Part shown: in pieces, positions 1 to 12,204 of the stretch
Layout: each line of letters starts with the position of its first letter
How positions within the stretch are numbered: the first letter of the stretch is position 1
Source of the DNA: Rhabdophis nuchalis
Taxonomy: Eukaryota; Chordata; Lepidosauria; Squamata; Natricidae
NCBI GenBank assembly: GCA_039707465.1
Contig: CM077648.1
Coordinates: forward strand, 75,637,119 to 75,701,118
Length of the DNA stretch: 64,000 nucleotides
Reading direction: 5' to 3'
Notes under the pieces: model-generated
Told to the model about the DNA's origin: nothing
The model's input: only the letters and a program-made list of their open reading frames with translations
The model's database searches: none
Made by a program: the position numbers and the translations under genes

Positions 1-2289
1 CGAACCTTAAGGACTCAGAAACAGCCTTTGCAGCATACTCTACCACAGCTCTTCCTCAATCCATCACCCCAACACACAACTAATATTCCAACTATTTACT
101 AATACCATGTAATAATATCAAATTGGATGGTAGAGGCAATAGTAAAAATACTATGGCCTGTTACAATACAGTCCACATAACACAAGACACTATAACTAAA
201 TCTACAGGGAAAGGTAAATAAATGTGAAGAGGTACAACAATGGCAGTCCTGAGGCTGCATCTATTTGCTGTAACAAATGATTATGGTAATGGAAGTAGCA
301 AATAAAACTCCCTGGTGACTGAAGAGAAAGAAAGACAAAGGATACCATAACGATGTATCCATAAGTCAGAACACAAATGAGCAAGGTGAGAACACAAAGA
401 TAATGATCTGAAAAGGAAAACCATAACTATACACTTCTCTATATATTTTTTTGAAAATACAAGAATGCATAGGATACAATATGATCTGTGTGCAAAGAAT
501 TATCCACTAACAATAGTGAAAAATTCTTGCCCTCAAGTTCTCAACATTGCCATTGATATGTGCAAGGTAAGTAAGTTAAATATTGTTTTGTACTGAATAT
601 ATTTTAGTACTTCTTTATATAATTCAGGAGTTCACTTACATGATCTTTGGTGTTTTCATATGAAATTTTCTGTAATTTTGTTTGTATAGCATAGATTGCC
701 TCTATTATTCTCTTTAGGCTTCTGGGAAAGGTTGTGTTCTGTGTAATTCAGATAATCAAAGAAGACTTTTTCTGTTTACAGGTTATTTTACAATTAGGTA
801 ATATGAATAACAGTGGGATTATGGTCATGAATAATGTTTCAATAGGACCTGTTCAATAATTATTCTATGGGCAAAGTTGTAATGGACATTTGTAATCATT
901 GCAGCATATTACTTTTCCTCCTCTGTGTATCACGATAGCTGTACAATGATAAAATAAACAATCACATATGAGGAAATGGAAGGACACTGTATATAATTCA
1001 AGTAATCTTCTTTTTTTACATATTAATTTGATGTTGGCAGGAGGTTTAGAAGTAGACCTAAGCATCCAAATACAAATTGGAAATTGTTTCAATTCCATTG
1101 AACTTCTTTAACCTTTGCAGTGTATCTGTTTTGAATGAAAAGCTGTTTTAAAATCCACTAGTTTTTGAAAAATTCCTTCTAAAGGTAAATTCATTTTATC
1201 CTTACTCTAGTTTTTATAAACTATAAAAACAATAAATAGGGTTTTTTTTTAATGCACACAATAATTGCAAGGTCTCCCAAATACAAATGTAGTATTCTGA
1301 GCAGGTATTGAGAGAAAATTGAAATAGGGATGAAGTATTTTCAAGGACATCTAAAGGAATGTTCTTTGTTTCATTATCAAAATTACTACTTCATTTAGTT
1401 ATGGTATTATTTAAGTCTGTGATCAGCATGCATACACATACACACAGACCCCAAAAACCCAGCTTGAAAGTAGAACCAAATCCCAAGATAGCAGTATGCT
1501 CCCATCACTGAATTTGTTCAGGTAAAGCCTGGACTGCTAACTGTCACCTAAGGTTTGATTTGCACTTCTGCAGAGAGCAGGCTATTGTACTTGATAGTCT
1601 AAATCAGTGGTTCCCAAACATTTTCTTTCATTACCCAAGCCACCTGTTATAAAGTCATATTGAACTTCAAAAACTGATCATAAATCCCCTTCTTCAGCAC
1701 TGTGTCACCTCAAATCGTTGCTGGACTAATGATCATAATTCAAGGACTACCTGTATTATAAGAATATCATTGATCTTTATGCCATTTCAACAAAATACCA
1801 TTGATAATTTCATTGGTTTTTGTCTTAGTAAGAATATTGTAATGGAATGTGTGGATGACCTTAGGGGATGAGGGAAAGAGATTCTGCCTAAGGAATGATC
1901 AGATAAGAGAGGGAAGAGCTCCCCATGACTTAACAACCAGAGAAAGAAATTTATGAAGTGACCATAAAGTTAAAAGTGGTAGCAGAACAGCTAGAACCTA
2001 CCAAATCTTCTCTTGATTTCAATTTAGGTTCTCTTTCAAAAAAAAAAGAGTCACTAAATTAGCATGTCAACTAATTACCTATCGAATCAACTACCAAATG
2101 GAAACATCACTTCTCTCCTTAAAAAAAACCCGCTTACTGTGGTGACATCCATAAATAATTTTGGGAATCAATCTTGCTTTTTTATACGTATTCCAAATCC
2201 CCAATCTGGCATACCTAATACAATGATAAAATCCTGTTTCTCAAAGTCATGCATAATACATATAGTACATACATAAGAGGGGTCTTATT
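1..2289. other. TRHDE intron sequence, nothing specific recognised
   Basis: AT-rich sequence lying upstream of an internal TRHDE exon, so inferred to be intron. No exon resembling the upstream part of TRHDE was recognised by eye. Around 1605-1752 there is a degenerate stretch that starts like a hAT terminus (CAGTGGTTCCCAAAC) and ends like the TA-flanked MITE family seen at 28 kb (AAGGACTACCTG followed by TA), but the two ends do not pair. Confidence 0.5.
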
Positions 2290-3058
2290 TTCTTTTGGGG
2301 GATGTCTTTTTTTACCCCGTGTAGAGGAGACTCAGCTCTTCTGCTTGATTATGGCAGGGCAGGAGGCCACACAGCATGCCAGTGCCACCACCTCAAGGTG
2401 ATGGATGAAGCTGCCCCACGTGCTCTGAACTGGCTTACCTCATGGTCCTGCTGCCAGGCCACCCATGCCCTGATGTGTGCCTCACCTGATGTCAGTGGCT
2501 CCAATAACACTGTCCAGCAGGCCCACCTAGCCACCGGACTACTTCTGCTTGCTTGTGGCCGCAACAGAGCAGGAGACCAAGCAACGCACCAGTGTCACAG
2601 GCATGAGGTGAGGTGGGGGTAGATGGAGCTGCCCCACATGTCCTGCACCAGCTTACTTCAGGGCCCTCACAGACAGGCTATCCATGCCCCAACATTGGTC
2701 TTGCCTCGTGGCTGTAGCACCACCACAACATTCAGCCTCCTGCTCCATTGTGGCCATAAGCAACCAGAAAACAAATGCTGGACATGAGAGCTATTGCTGC
2801 TGCCACGAGGCAATGTCAAGGCATGGATGGTCTGGTTGGGGGGGGGGGGGGCTCTGAGATAAGCCTGTGTGGGACACATGGGATGGCTCCACCCCCTGCC
2901 TTGCCTTGTGGCCACAGCACCATGAGAAACCAGATGGAATTGGCAGCTGGCTGGCTGCGCAGGCTCTTAAGTAGGGCTTATTTGGGGGGGGGGGTAGGCT
3001 TATATTAGATGCAGATGGTAAAAACATGCTAGGTCTTATTTTCAGGGAAACAGGGTAC
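2290..3058. repeat. GC-rich degenerate tandem repeat block, probably a mobile-element interior
   Basis: A sharply GC-rich island in an AT-rich intron. It contains roughly 200-bp degenerate units that repeat phrases such as a purine-rich GCAGGAGGCCAC-like motif, a GCTGCCCCAC motif (near 2410 and 2628) and TTGTGGCC-like motifs (near 2555, 2750 and 2905). Two runs of 8 or more G lie near 2840 and 2985. Both edges carry a GGTCTTATTTTC motif in the same orientation (about 2281 and 3033), and the right edge ends in a GGAAACAGGG motif common in squamate repeats. The open frames across it lack family features and are treated as chance. Confidence 0.5.
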
Positions 3059-3212
3059 ACGCATGTCCACATACACAAACACACACAATGAATGGAGGGA
3101 TAAGAGAAAAGAAAGGTTAAAAGCAAAGTTAAAAACAAACTCAGGAATACAAAGGGAAAGGAAAAGAAGGAAAAGGAGTTTTCTTTGGTACAGATACAAA
3201 TATAAAATAGAT

Positions 3213-3345
3213 CAGGGGTTCCCAAACTTGGCAACTTGGACTTGTAGACTTCAACTTCCAGTATTCTCCAGCCAGCAGAGCTGGCTGGAGAATTCTGGGA
3301 GTTGAAGTCCACAAGTCTTCAAGCCGCCAAGTTTGGGAACCTCTG
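3213..3345. mobile_element. Palindromic hAT-type MITE
   Basis: The ends CAGGGGTTCCCAAACTTGGC and GCCAAGTTTGGGAACCTCTG are inverted repeats, and nearly the whole 133-bp element folds back on itself. The flanking 8-mers AAATAGAT and AAATAAAT match at 7 of 8 positions, as expected of an aged 8-bp hAT target-site duplication. No coding capacity. Confidence 0.8.
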
Positions 3346-3353
3346 AAATAAAT

Positions 3354-4689
3354 TAATCTCTTACTCTAAAATCAACCATAATAGCAATAACCATTCATAT
3401 AAGAGCATTATAATATATGAAACAATTCTGCTATTAGGGGATTCAAGAAATATAAGCTTGGACTATACTCTTAAAATTAACTGGACATCTGATTAATTTT
3501 CTTTCTTAAAGGTTTCCATAAAGAGTTTGATGCATATCAATAAATCAAAGAACAGCCTAAACTGCATCTAATTACATTTTAAGAAATTAGAACACTATTT
3601 GCCTAGCAGATAAATAATTAAGGGGCTAATTTATAAATGCATTTGTTAAAACTTAAAAGAACAAGCCTGTACTAATTAATTATAACTTAAAAGATTATTT
3701 CTTACCACTTTGTAAAACTGCATTATAAATCATTGGGAAAATAGATTTCACTGCAAGCGCATAGTTTGATTTTATTATTCTATCTATTTTTTAACATTTT
3801 CTATAAGTATTTAATTTTTAATCAGCAGCCACATTTCCAACAAATTCTATTTTTTTTACTATAGTTCTTAAGTAAAATAAATAAGGTCAAACAAAATGCA
3901 ACACTGTTCAAATAGAATTATTTCAAATCATACTTTCAGAAGTTAATAATTGTGAAGTATTCATCATAGTTTTAAAAAGTGAATGAAAGTAAATAGAAGT
4001 GGAGGATTGTAACATAACAAATACTTTAATTGAGTAGCATTAAAGCTTAAATCACATTGCTCAGAAAGCATTCTCAATGTATTCATAATGAGCTTACAGC
4101 CAGATAAACATATAGAGTAATCCTTTCATATGGCTATCCAGGAGGACATAGATTATTGCAAACATTCTCTTCACTGGCAGTGAATTTGCCATGGGAAAAA
4201 TTAATTTAGGTTTTGGATGAGTCCCTCAACCTTTTCAGCCTAGAACTGTACATCCATTGGGTACAAAAGCTGTATGACACCAGAGAAATTATTTAGAATG
4301 AATGAAGATCTTGAAATGTATGTTGGAAATATGAATATGCTTTAGATGTACATTCTTGGTGGACAGGTAAAAAAAACTGTTGAATTCAAATATACAGTTA
4401 GATACAGATAATTTTAAAGATCAGTAATCAATTGAAGCAAGAAATTTTCTTTCTAGGTTAATTTTTAGTGGTAGCTGATGGGTACACATGTTTACAGAGA
4501 TTTAAAGAGATTTTCATGAGAAGGTAGCTCAGAATGGGCTATTTCATTGTTGCCATGCTCCCTTTGTTCCTGGAATTCAATACCCTTCACCAAGTTTTAA
4601 ACTTCATTGGGCATTGCTCTATCCCCGACTACCTAATTGGTTCTGGGACAAATAGTAGTCATAGCAGCTCAGGCACAGAATTCACTGAA
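3354..4689. other. TRHDE intron, AT-rich, no feature seen
   Basis: AT-rich with scattered short homopolymers. No exon, RNA gene or recognisable repeat was identified before the old L2 fragment. Confidence 0.5.
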
Positions 4690-5310
4690 TTCATGAGCAG
4701 TAAAGGCAAATGGAAGTGGTATCAGAGTGGCAGCTTCTACAACGTGACTTGGGCAGAGCTACAGACCACAGAGGTTGGAAGTGTTGGCTTATGGGATCCT
4801 TCCAATGGACTGCTCATTGGTGGGCCCAGTTCTCTTGGATGGACCTAGCATGAGTCTTCAGTTTGACAGCAGACATTAGTTGGAAGCCATTGTGGAGTTC
4901 ATCCTATCAGTGAAATATGCCACACTGGCAAAATAGAAGTGGCAGTGGTATTTCTCCTGGAATACTGCTCAATGATCAGGTAGCAGCCATGGCCAGGAGG
5001 GCACTTATCCAAGTTCAGCTTGGGTGCCATTTGTACCTCTTCCTCAACAGTAAGAACCTTCAGTTTTTTACCCATACCTTGCATCTGGACTATTGCAATG
5101 CATTCTCTATGAGGCTGTCCTCAAAGACCATCTGAAAACTCAAGCTGGTTAAAATGCAGTGCCAAAAGCAGTAACAAGAATTCTCAATGACACCCATGTA
5201 TCATTGCTTCATGAGCTACATTGGCTACCAATTGATTTTTGAATGAAGTTCAAAGTTCTGGTCATCGCTATAAAACCTTTCATATTATACAGTCAGGTTA
5301 TGTGTGTGGC
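4690..5310 (+). mobile_element. Ancient L2-type LINE fragment, C-terminal region of the reverse-transcriptase ORF
   Basis: Conceptual reading gives short blocks typical of the L2 ORF C-terminus: a variant of the LDYCNALY motif (LDYCNAF at about 5085-5105) and a degenerate copy of the LHELHWLP motif at about 5205-5235, followed by a VLVI-like stretch. The frame is broken by several stops and shifts, far more than in the L2 copies at 44 and 47 kb, so this is an old copy. It lies in the TRHDE intron in the gene's orientation. Confidence 0.6.
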
Positions 5311-5931
5311 CACTTGTCTCAAATTTTTCTATCTGCCCATTATGTTAAGGCAGTAATTCTACTGTACCTTTGGTAAGTGAGGTATTTTCTATTAATAAAG
5401 GAGAATATTTCAGGGTTGAAATGAGGGGTTCTTTGTGCTCTCTGAGCTTGGTTGTTTTCTTGCAGACATTTCATTACTAGCCATCATCAATGCTAGTCCT
5501 TTTGTACACTCACTAAAATAAGCATAGTGCAATCCTGATTTCTTTTAGGAAGACTTTGTCAGCCAAGAATATATTTATCTATTGTTGTGGGCAGCTAAAA
5601 ATGATTTGATAATCATGAAACTCTGATCAAGATTCTTGACAAATCAGATTTGACACAGATACTGTGGTTGCCAGTTGATCTCTAGGCCTAGCTCAAAAGA
5701 TTTATTTTAAAACTTTATATAATTTAAGACAAATTATTGCAAGACCACCTATTTACCTATAATTCATCGCACACTCAAAAAAGTCAAATTCTAAAGGTTC
5801 TGATACAAATTTGCTTAACATCAAAACATTTGTGCCCATTCTATGGAAAAAATTCTCATTGACGTTTCAAACCTTATAATAATAAATGTGCCTTAAATCT
5901 TTTTATTTTGGCCATTCTTCAAGTTTTAGAG
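5311..5931. other. TRHDE intron, no feature seen
   Basis: AT-rich unique-looking sequence between the L2 relic and a hAT element. Confidence 0.45.
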
Positions 5932-6157
5932 CAGTGGTAGTCAACCTGGTCCCTACCACCCACTAGTGGGCGTTCCAGCTTTCATGGTGGGCGGGAGGGG
6001 TTTTGTCCGATACTGAAGCACTTTCTTTTTTTTAATTTAATTGACTTCCCTACTTTATAAATCACCATTACTGTGGAACCGGTGGGCGGTTAGAAAATAT
6101 TACTACTAAGAGAGATACAAAAGTGGGCAGTAGGTTTAAAAAGGTTGACTACCCCTG
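5932..6157. mobile_element. Non-autonomous hAT-type element
   Basis: Terminal inverted repeats CAGTGGTAGTCAACCT and AGGTTGACTACCCCTG bound a 226-bp element with GTGGGCG-rich subterminal sequence. The flanking 8-mers TTTTAGAG and TTTTATAG agree at 7 of 8 positions. No transposase. Confidence 0.75.
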
Positions 6158-6946
6158 TTTTATAGCCTTAATATTTTTGGCATTGAGTTTTAATGTTCCT
6201 TTAGAATTTTTAATAGCTTTAGCATTGTAAATGTTTATCTTTATTCTTGTAAGCCATCCCGAAGAGTTGCAACCATCAGAAATAAACATAGAGACATATC
6301 TCCATTATAGAGATTGATTAATAGTAAATGAATAGCTATTCCTTTCCATCATAAGAAAAATTGAAAAATGAGAAGTCATAATTATCCTGACACATTAGCT
6401 GAAACAGATCTTATTCTTCTTACTCTCTGTGGGAAGAGAAAATGATAATAGGTAAGTTTTGTCAGGTTGGGCTGTTTAGCCTTCTCGACTACTTTAGACA
6501 TTTCATGATGAGGACATTCAGTTGTGGTCATCATGTATTTAATATATTTTATTTGAAAAATAAATCTGCCTTTTCATAGGCCAATCCAAATCCTCTCATA
6601 GTTCATATCTCCTTCCTATCCTGTCAAGGCTGCTAGCCATTTCAGAAAAGGTAGAAAAATTGAGTATTAAATTTTCACTTATACGGATAATAGTTTGAGG
6701 ACAAAATTTTACTCATGATATTCCCACCCTAGAAATTACATGTCATCCTTACATACTAGTCTGTATTTATTTTTTTATTTTCTTTTTAAAAACACTACAC
6801 TTGAGAGACGGCACTCCAGCATAACATATACATTGTCTTCATCGTCAGGAAAATTGTCAGTGATACAGAACTATAACTTGTGTGTTATGTCTCATGAAAA
6901 TACTACAAATACAATATTGCTGTGGTTTTTACATGTTCTTCTGAAG
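6158..6946. other. TRHDE intron immediately upstream of the first exon seen
   Basis: AT-rich intron. It ends in a pyrimidine-containing stretch and an AG at 6945-6946 that serves as the splice acceptor for the next exon. Confidence 0.5.
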
Positions 6947-7114
6947 AATCCCACCAAATGTAAGAGACATCGTCTACTGCACAGGAGTTTCACTGATGGA
7001 TGAAGATGTATGGGAATTCATCTGGATGAAATTCCACTCAACTACAGCAGTATCAGAGAAGAAAATACTATTAGAAGCTTTAACCTGTAGTGATGACAGA
7101 AATTTGTTAAACAG
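6947..7114 (+). CDS. TRHDE: TRHDE, fourth-from-last coding exon
   Basis: Encodes part of the C-terminal helical (ERAP1_C-like) domain of thyrotropin-releasing-hormone degrading ectoenzyme (pyroglutamyl-peptidase II). This is a type II membrane M1 zinc metallopeptidase that cleaves the pGlu-His bond of extracellular TRH. Reading from the split codon at 6947 gives a continuous frame containing YCTGVSLMDEDVWEF and STTAVSEKKILLEALTC, recognised as TRHDE from family knowledge. The acceptor AG is at 6945-6946 and the donor GTAAGC follows 7114. The exon begins with the last base of a codon and ends with two bases of an arginine codon, matching the first base of the next exon. The zinc-binding HEXXH part of the enzyme lies further 5', outside the window. 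Confidence 0.93.
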
Positions 7115-7318
7115 GTAAGCTCATTTAATCTATATTTCCTGATTTTTTTCAAACTCAGTTTTGTATCAGTAGAAGTAATAGCATTTGTGGTCTAAATATT
7201 GTCCCAAATATTAAATGTTCCTAGCTTATGTATGTCCTTTTAAAAAGTTTTTATACTTACTCATTTTCTCCTGAAGAAATTACAGTAAATATCTATGGAG
7301 ATTCTCAGTCATCCAGAT

Positions 7319-7436
7319 CAGGGGTCCCCAACCTTTGCAACTTTAAGTCTGAAGGACTTCAGCTCCCAGACGTCTCCAGCCAGCTTTGGGAGCTGAAGTC
7401 CTTCAGACTTAAAGTTGCAAAGGTTGGAGACCCATG
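7319..7436. mobile_element. Palindromic hAT-type MITE in a TRHDE intron
   Basis: 118 bp, starting CAGGGGTCCCCAACCTTTGC and ending with its imperfect inverse. It is almost fully self-complementary and flanked by a perfect 8-bp duplication, ATCCAGAT. Same family as the copies at 13597, 49173, 58959 and 60875. Confidence 0.9.
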
Positions 7437-7463
7437 ATCCAGATCATGCTTTGTCCCAAAGGT

Positions 7464-7707
7464 GCTTTTTCAGGAAGCAACTGAACTTTCTTGGTTTTTT
7501 TTTGAAGATGTTACACTTCTCATCCAAGAAGCTTCTTCAACTCAGACTGGATGGTGGGGAATAGAAGGATTTATATTCCTTGCAGACAGCTGAAATATAA
7601 ATCCTTCAATTCCTCACCATCCAATCAGAGCTGAAGAAACTTCTTAGAAGAGAAGTGAAACAACTTCTAAGAAAAAACAAGAAAGTCCAGTTGCCTCCTG
7701 AAAAAGA
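7464..7707. repeat. Long inverted repeat (foldback element)
   Basis: The outer arms TTTTTCAGGAAGCAACTGAA (from 7466) and the complement ending near 7706 pair. Inner arms around the CATCCAAGAAGCTTCTTC stretch (about 7520) and its partner near 7635-7660 pair too, so about 240 bp can fold into one hairpin. No coding capacity. Family not identified. Confidence 0.65.
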
Positions 7708-8050
7708 TCTGTGAGAAAGTTTTTAATACTGTATATGCTGAGCATTTATTCCAATTCATTTGCTCTATATTAACTTGAAAATTATTTTAGAAAAATATAA
7801 CCTAAGAGTAGTATTCATGAAGCCTATAATAAATTAATTTTAATTTTTAGCAAATATCTGCCAAGTGTAGATTTAGTTTATTTTCTGTATTTTACAAACA
7901 AATGTTGAAACTGCCACATTGATTTTCAATTAGCATCTAGCAATGTCTGACCTTTGTTGGAGATCGATCCCAAGATGTTGAATGGCACGATGCTGAAATA
8001 TTTATGTTAGTAAAAGCTAAACATTTCCCTCCTTTCTCTTATTATTCAAG

Positions 8051-8191
8051 GCTTCTTAACCTGTCTCTTAATTCAGAAGTTGTCCTGGATCAGGATGCAA
8101 TTGATGTCATAATCCACGTAGCTAGAAATCCACATGGAAGAGATCTTGCTTGGAAATTTTTTAGGGAAAAGTGGAAAATACTGAACGCAAG
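8051..8191 (+). CDS. TRHDE: TRHDE, third-from-last coding exon
   Basis: Continues the C-terminal helical domain of the TRH-degrading ectoenzyme. The frame reads LLNLSLNSEVVLDQDAID and then VIIHVARNPHGRDLAWKFFR, a conserved M1-peptidase C-terminal block. The acceptor is TTATTCAAG before 8051; the first base G completes the arginine codon begun in the previous exon. The donor GTAAAA follows 8191, leaving AG of another split arginine codon. The 936-bp intron upstream holds a hAT MITE and a foldback repeat. Confidence 0.95.
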
Positions 8192-8732
8192 GTAAAATAT
8201 TTTGATAAACTGTATGCTTCATGTTTGATATATGTAAACTTTACAATACCAATAATTTAACGGTGTACATAGTTAAATAGCCATAAAAAGTGAGAATAGA
8301 CTGTATGTGTGTGCGTGCGTGTATTGCAAGAGTCTCTTGTTTCTTTGTTGCTATAAAATGTTTACATAAAACACCATGTAACTATATTTAATAACAGCCT
8401 TGATCTAACTTCCAGCAGTTTTACTCATGTATGGGATGGCTAATTTCACCCTGCCCGAAATCTACTTTTCCTTATTTTTTGTGATGCAATATATAGAATT
8501 GAATTTTAATTTGAAGAAAAATATGACTATTTTTACTCCATTAATACAGCTTCATTGCAATATGATTAATACTGATCATATACCACAGGAGGATGTAATA
8601 TTTCCAGAGATTATGGAACAGAAACTGTAACTGGTTGCACAATTGTAACAGTAATATAGTTTATAATATGTGTTTCAAAATCATTGACACTCAGAATGCT
8701 CTTTATTTCTATTTTTTATCTTTGTGATGAAG

Positions 8733-8814
8733 ATACGGAGAAGCGTTATTTATGAATTCAAAATTGATAAGTGGAGTCACAGAATTCCTTAATTCAGAGA
8801 GTGAACTGAATGAG
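8733..8814 (+). CDS. TRHDE: TRHDE, penultimate coding exon
   Basis: An 82-bp exon. Base 8733 completes the split arginine codon, and the frame then reads YGEALFMNSKLISGVTEFLN followed by SESELNE. Acceptor GATGAAG ends at 8732 and donor GTAAAT follows 8814 in phase 0. Its identity rests on the TRHDE family and on the phase match with both neighbouring exons. Part of the extracellular C-terminal domain. Confidence 0.92.
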
Positions 8815-9129
8815 GTAAATATTATGCTAGTTCAGTACTTCAATAATTTTTGTACTCTTTTTCATTTTCTTCATTGTGTGCTACCAAAAAAAACCCAGGC
8901 GTACTCATTTTCCATATAATATGTATGTATTTCAGCTTCTATAAATGATGTATTATCTGAATGCTGCATTCACATTTATGGAAAAGAGAAATAGAGAGAA
9001 AGTGACAATCAAATTTCATGACATTTTAACTAAGTTCAATGTAAACCTATTCATAGAATAATGTGAATTTAAAATGAATTTAAAACTACGGCCTGGCGTA
9101 GTTTTTAAATGGTTTTTAGTAGGGTTTTA

Positions 9130-9259
9130 TTAAGGTTTTAGAATCAGGCCAACCATTTAATATATTTTTAAATGTATTTTATATTTTATATCACTGATTT
9201 TTATTGTCGCCTGTACACCGCCCTGAGTCCCGGAAGGGAGAAGGGTGGTATAAAAATTA

Positions 9260-9354
<95 letters not shown>

Positions 9355-9356
9355 AT
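9130..9356 (+). mobile_element. L2 LINE 3' end with an expanded AAAT tail
   Basis: Contains the L2 3'-terminal signature ACCGCCCTGAGTCC followed by GAAGGGTGGTATAAAAAT. The terminal AAAT repeat then expands to over 20 units (about 9262-9356). Severely 5'-truncated, inserted in the last TRHDE intron in the sense orientation. Confidence 0.8.
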
Positions 9357-9605
9357 GAAATATTAAATCCAAGAACATGAGGGTCTTTACAATACTTGAA
9401 CATGTAAATGAACACTTAATTATTTGATATAATGTTTAAAAAGTTCATATATTTACCATATTTAATAAAGAAAACTCTTCAGGGAAGAATGTAAATGTAG
9501 CTTAATGTGGACTAAAATTATATTAGATGTGTTTCTATTTTTTCTATGGTTGGATACACATGTAAGAATAAACTGATAAGAGCTTAGCAGTTTACACACA
9601 CAAAG

Positions 9606-9843
9606 CAGACTTCTCCAATCTTTCTGGCTTTGCAGACTGGTGGTTCCGTATGAGTGGCGGGAAAGCATTTGTGCAGCTCCATTTGCATCAGCGGCAGGCA
9701 TGCTCACCCGTCGCTTGTGCAAATGGAGCGTGCTGTTCTCCTGCTGCTTGCACAAGTGGGTATAAGCACATGTGCGTGCACCCAACACTTCCACAGCTCA
9801 GTTCCAAAAGGCTCAAGGCCCTGTAGGGGGATGGGGACCCCTG
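9606..9843. mobile_element. Non-autonomous hAT-type element
   Basis: The left end resembles CAGACTTCTCCAATCTTTCT and the right end is GGGATGGGGACCCCTG. Flanking 8-mers ACACAAAG and CCATAAAG match at 6 of 8. The interior is GC-rich relative to the intron. Older copy. Confidence 0.55.
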
Positions 9844-9954
9844 CCATAAAGCATCCAGATTACAAGGGAGATAGAGGAAGCGATGTTAATATAATCAGGC
9901 ATTGGGACATTAGTATTTTGCAACACCATTTCAGGAAGTTGCAGTTTGTTGCTT

Positions 9955-10072
9955 TATTATTTATTTTTTGTATTTCTTCTTTTTATTGTGGCTGTTCACC
10001 GCCCTGAGTCCCGAGAGGGAGAAGGGCGGTATATAAATTAAATAAACCATAACCACAAACCATAAACCATTA
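9955..10072 (+). mobile_element. L2 LINE 3' end
   Basis: The 3'-terminal signature CACCGCCCTGAGTCCCGAGA and GAAGGGCGGTATATAAAT is followed by a short AAACCATAA-type tail. Only the terminal 100 bp or so of the LINE is present, about 130 bp upstream of the last TRHDE exon. Confidence 0.75.
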
Positions 10073-10197
10073 TACTTTCAATCTGTAAAATATTGCAAGA
10101 ATTTCAGTAGGAACATAGAGCTTTTGTCCTTTGTAAATTATATGAACTTCATTTGTTTCCCTCTAGTTCTGTCTTAACCATTACATTCTATTTCCAG

Positions 10198-10341
10198 CTA
10201 AAGAAATTTATAAAGAATTATGGAGAGAGATCTGCTGCCTCTTTCTCTCGAGCTGTGGAAACAGTGGAAGCGAATGTCCGGTGGCAGATGATTTACAAAG
10301 AAGAATTATTTCAGTGGCTGAGAAAAACACTTGCACACTAA
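10198..10341 (+). CDS. TRHDE: TRHDE, last coding exon with stop codon
   Basis: Terminal exon of the TRH-degrading ectoenzyme. After the acceptor TTTCCAG the frame reads LKKFIKNYGERSAASFSRAV and then ETVEANVRWQMIYKEELFQW, ending RKTLAH and TAA at 10339-10341. The VEANVRW block near the C-terminus is typical of M1 aminopeptidases of the APN/ERAP/TRHDE group. The upstream intron (1383 bp) contains two L2 tails and a hAT MITE. All four exons are free of stops and splice-site damage, so this looks like the functional gene rather than a retrocopy. Confidence 0.95.
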   Translation, partial: LKKFIKNYGERSAASFSRAVETVEANVRWQMIYKEELFQWLRKTLAH

Positions 10342-12204
10342 TCTGTGTTTCTGGCAAAGACCTAGTACAAGTTTTGCAAGATGAGAAGCACAGTGGGAAC
10401 TTTCAGAAAACTGACTAGAAATCCAGCAAAGACAAGTTCAAGTTGGAAGGACAATTAAACAGAGATATATTTTATTTTTGCACCAAATTCCTCAGAACTG
10501 TTAAATGATTAGGGGCACACTGACAAAGAGGAATGGTCATGAATCCCATCCGTACTATTCCATGGCCAAGAGTGATATTAAGTGGTGCATGTAAATGTTA
10601 ATGTCAGTTTTGTTGGAGAAAACCCCTGAGAATATTTGTGCATGGTTTTATGGTTCCTGCCTGTATTTCAGCATGCTTACTTCAGATGTCCATGTTTTGT
10701 ATGTGAATTTCTGTTGCATCAAAGATGGGCATTATGCAAAAGCACAAAGACTCTTATGACAATCAGTGATGTAACAACAAGGTAGGATAGAAAGAAAAAT
10801 GTTAAAGATACAAATGAACAAGTGATAACATCTCCCCTTTCCATGGTGCTGGCCAGTTTTACTTTTAAATTCTCTTTTAAGTTACTCTTTCAATGCTAAT
10901 CCTTTTTTGAGTTGTAAACAGTAATATAAATTACAATCCAAAGATTCCTCTTTTTAAATCAAGAATACCTATGTATTTAGAGGCAGAATATTTTCACAGT
11001 AAGGTATCATTAAAAAAATACATTTATCCATTACTCACTGTCTATTGATAGATTTACCTTCATAAGTTAGTTTACAACAGCTAGTTTGCATATTTGGGGG
11101 GATGGGGGGGAAGTAAAAAAAATAAGTCTTTTGCATTATGTCTGTTCAGCAAAAGTATTCAGTAGATATTATATTGTTCTTTGATAGTTGCATATATGAG
11201 AGGAAAATAAAGTGAGAGAAAGAACAGAACAAAACCAAGAGAAAACTGAAAAACTGTGAAGTAAAAGAACTTTCTAGGTAATGTTTAAATTGTAAGAAAC
11301 ACCCATTCCCCCCACCATCCTTGTCAGTATGAGCATCTTGTTTCTTCATAGATAGCCTGTTGAAATCCAATGAAATGGATGACATTTGAGCAATTGTTAA
11401 AGCTCAAATTTGGGAAAAAAAATCCTTTGTGTCTATTTCACTATTTTTTAAAACTTAACTAAGGAATTTTCTAATGCAATTCACAAGGCATCGATACGAT
11501 TATTAAAAGTTATCCAAATTAAATATAATGGCCTTATTGAGAGTAGCATGTATTCCATCAAGCTTTTTCCCTTATTTAGAATTTCTATAAAGATTTACCA
11601 AATAATAACTTAGCTGGAATGCAGCAGTTCTTATAATTTATCATATTCTTCATCACAGGCAAGTGATATTCTTCAATATCTTTTAATGGAAGAAAATAAC
11701 ATATGAACGACTATACCCTACAACTTAGTAGTTTTTTCTGCTTTTTATTATGTTTACTTGTTTATGATCTTTGTGCTCCAACCCTAACTTAGATTTTTTT
11801 TTAAAAAAATCCACTCATAATGGAAATAGGTAATTATTTTATCTTGCAATTCATGTGGAAAAACAGTGTGACTCATGTAATAATAATTGCATTCTTTATT
11901 GGATAGTTCCTAGTAGCAGGGGAGTGGGGATCAAATTTAAAGAATTTATGAAAAATTGCCTATAGCGAATATAGATTATTTTGTTATTTTAAATCTGTAA
12001 ATTGTAGTTCTGCAACATCTCACTTTGCTTTAGTTTATTAACAAGTAAGTACTAAGTTAAATATATAAGCTTTTAATTTACCATTTTCTTCATTCTCCAA
12101 CAACTCTTTAGGGCTTTATACAAGCAAGAATTAAAATAGATATTTCACTTTTGCTGTGTTATGATGCTAAGGAGCTGCTCTTATCTACACTAAAGCCATA
12201 CAAG
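10342..12204 (+). other. TRHDE 3' UTR and downstream sequence
   Basis: Unique-looking AT-rich sequence directly after the stop codon. The UTR end cannot be placed from sequence alone. AATAAA at 11206-11211 is one possible polyadenylation signal among several. No second gene is seen. Confidence 0.4.

Noticed and set aside
1605..1752. hAT element starting CAGTGGTTCCCAAAC
   Set aside because: No matching inverted terminus or 8-bp duplication could be found; the right end resembles a different family.
2302..3312. Frames over the GC-rich block and adjoining MITE as coding
   Set aside because: They arise from repetitive composition, cross a MITE and lack conserved motifs.
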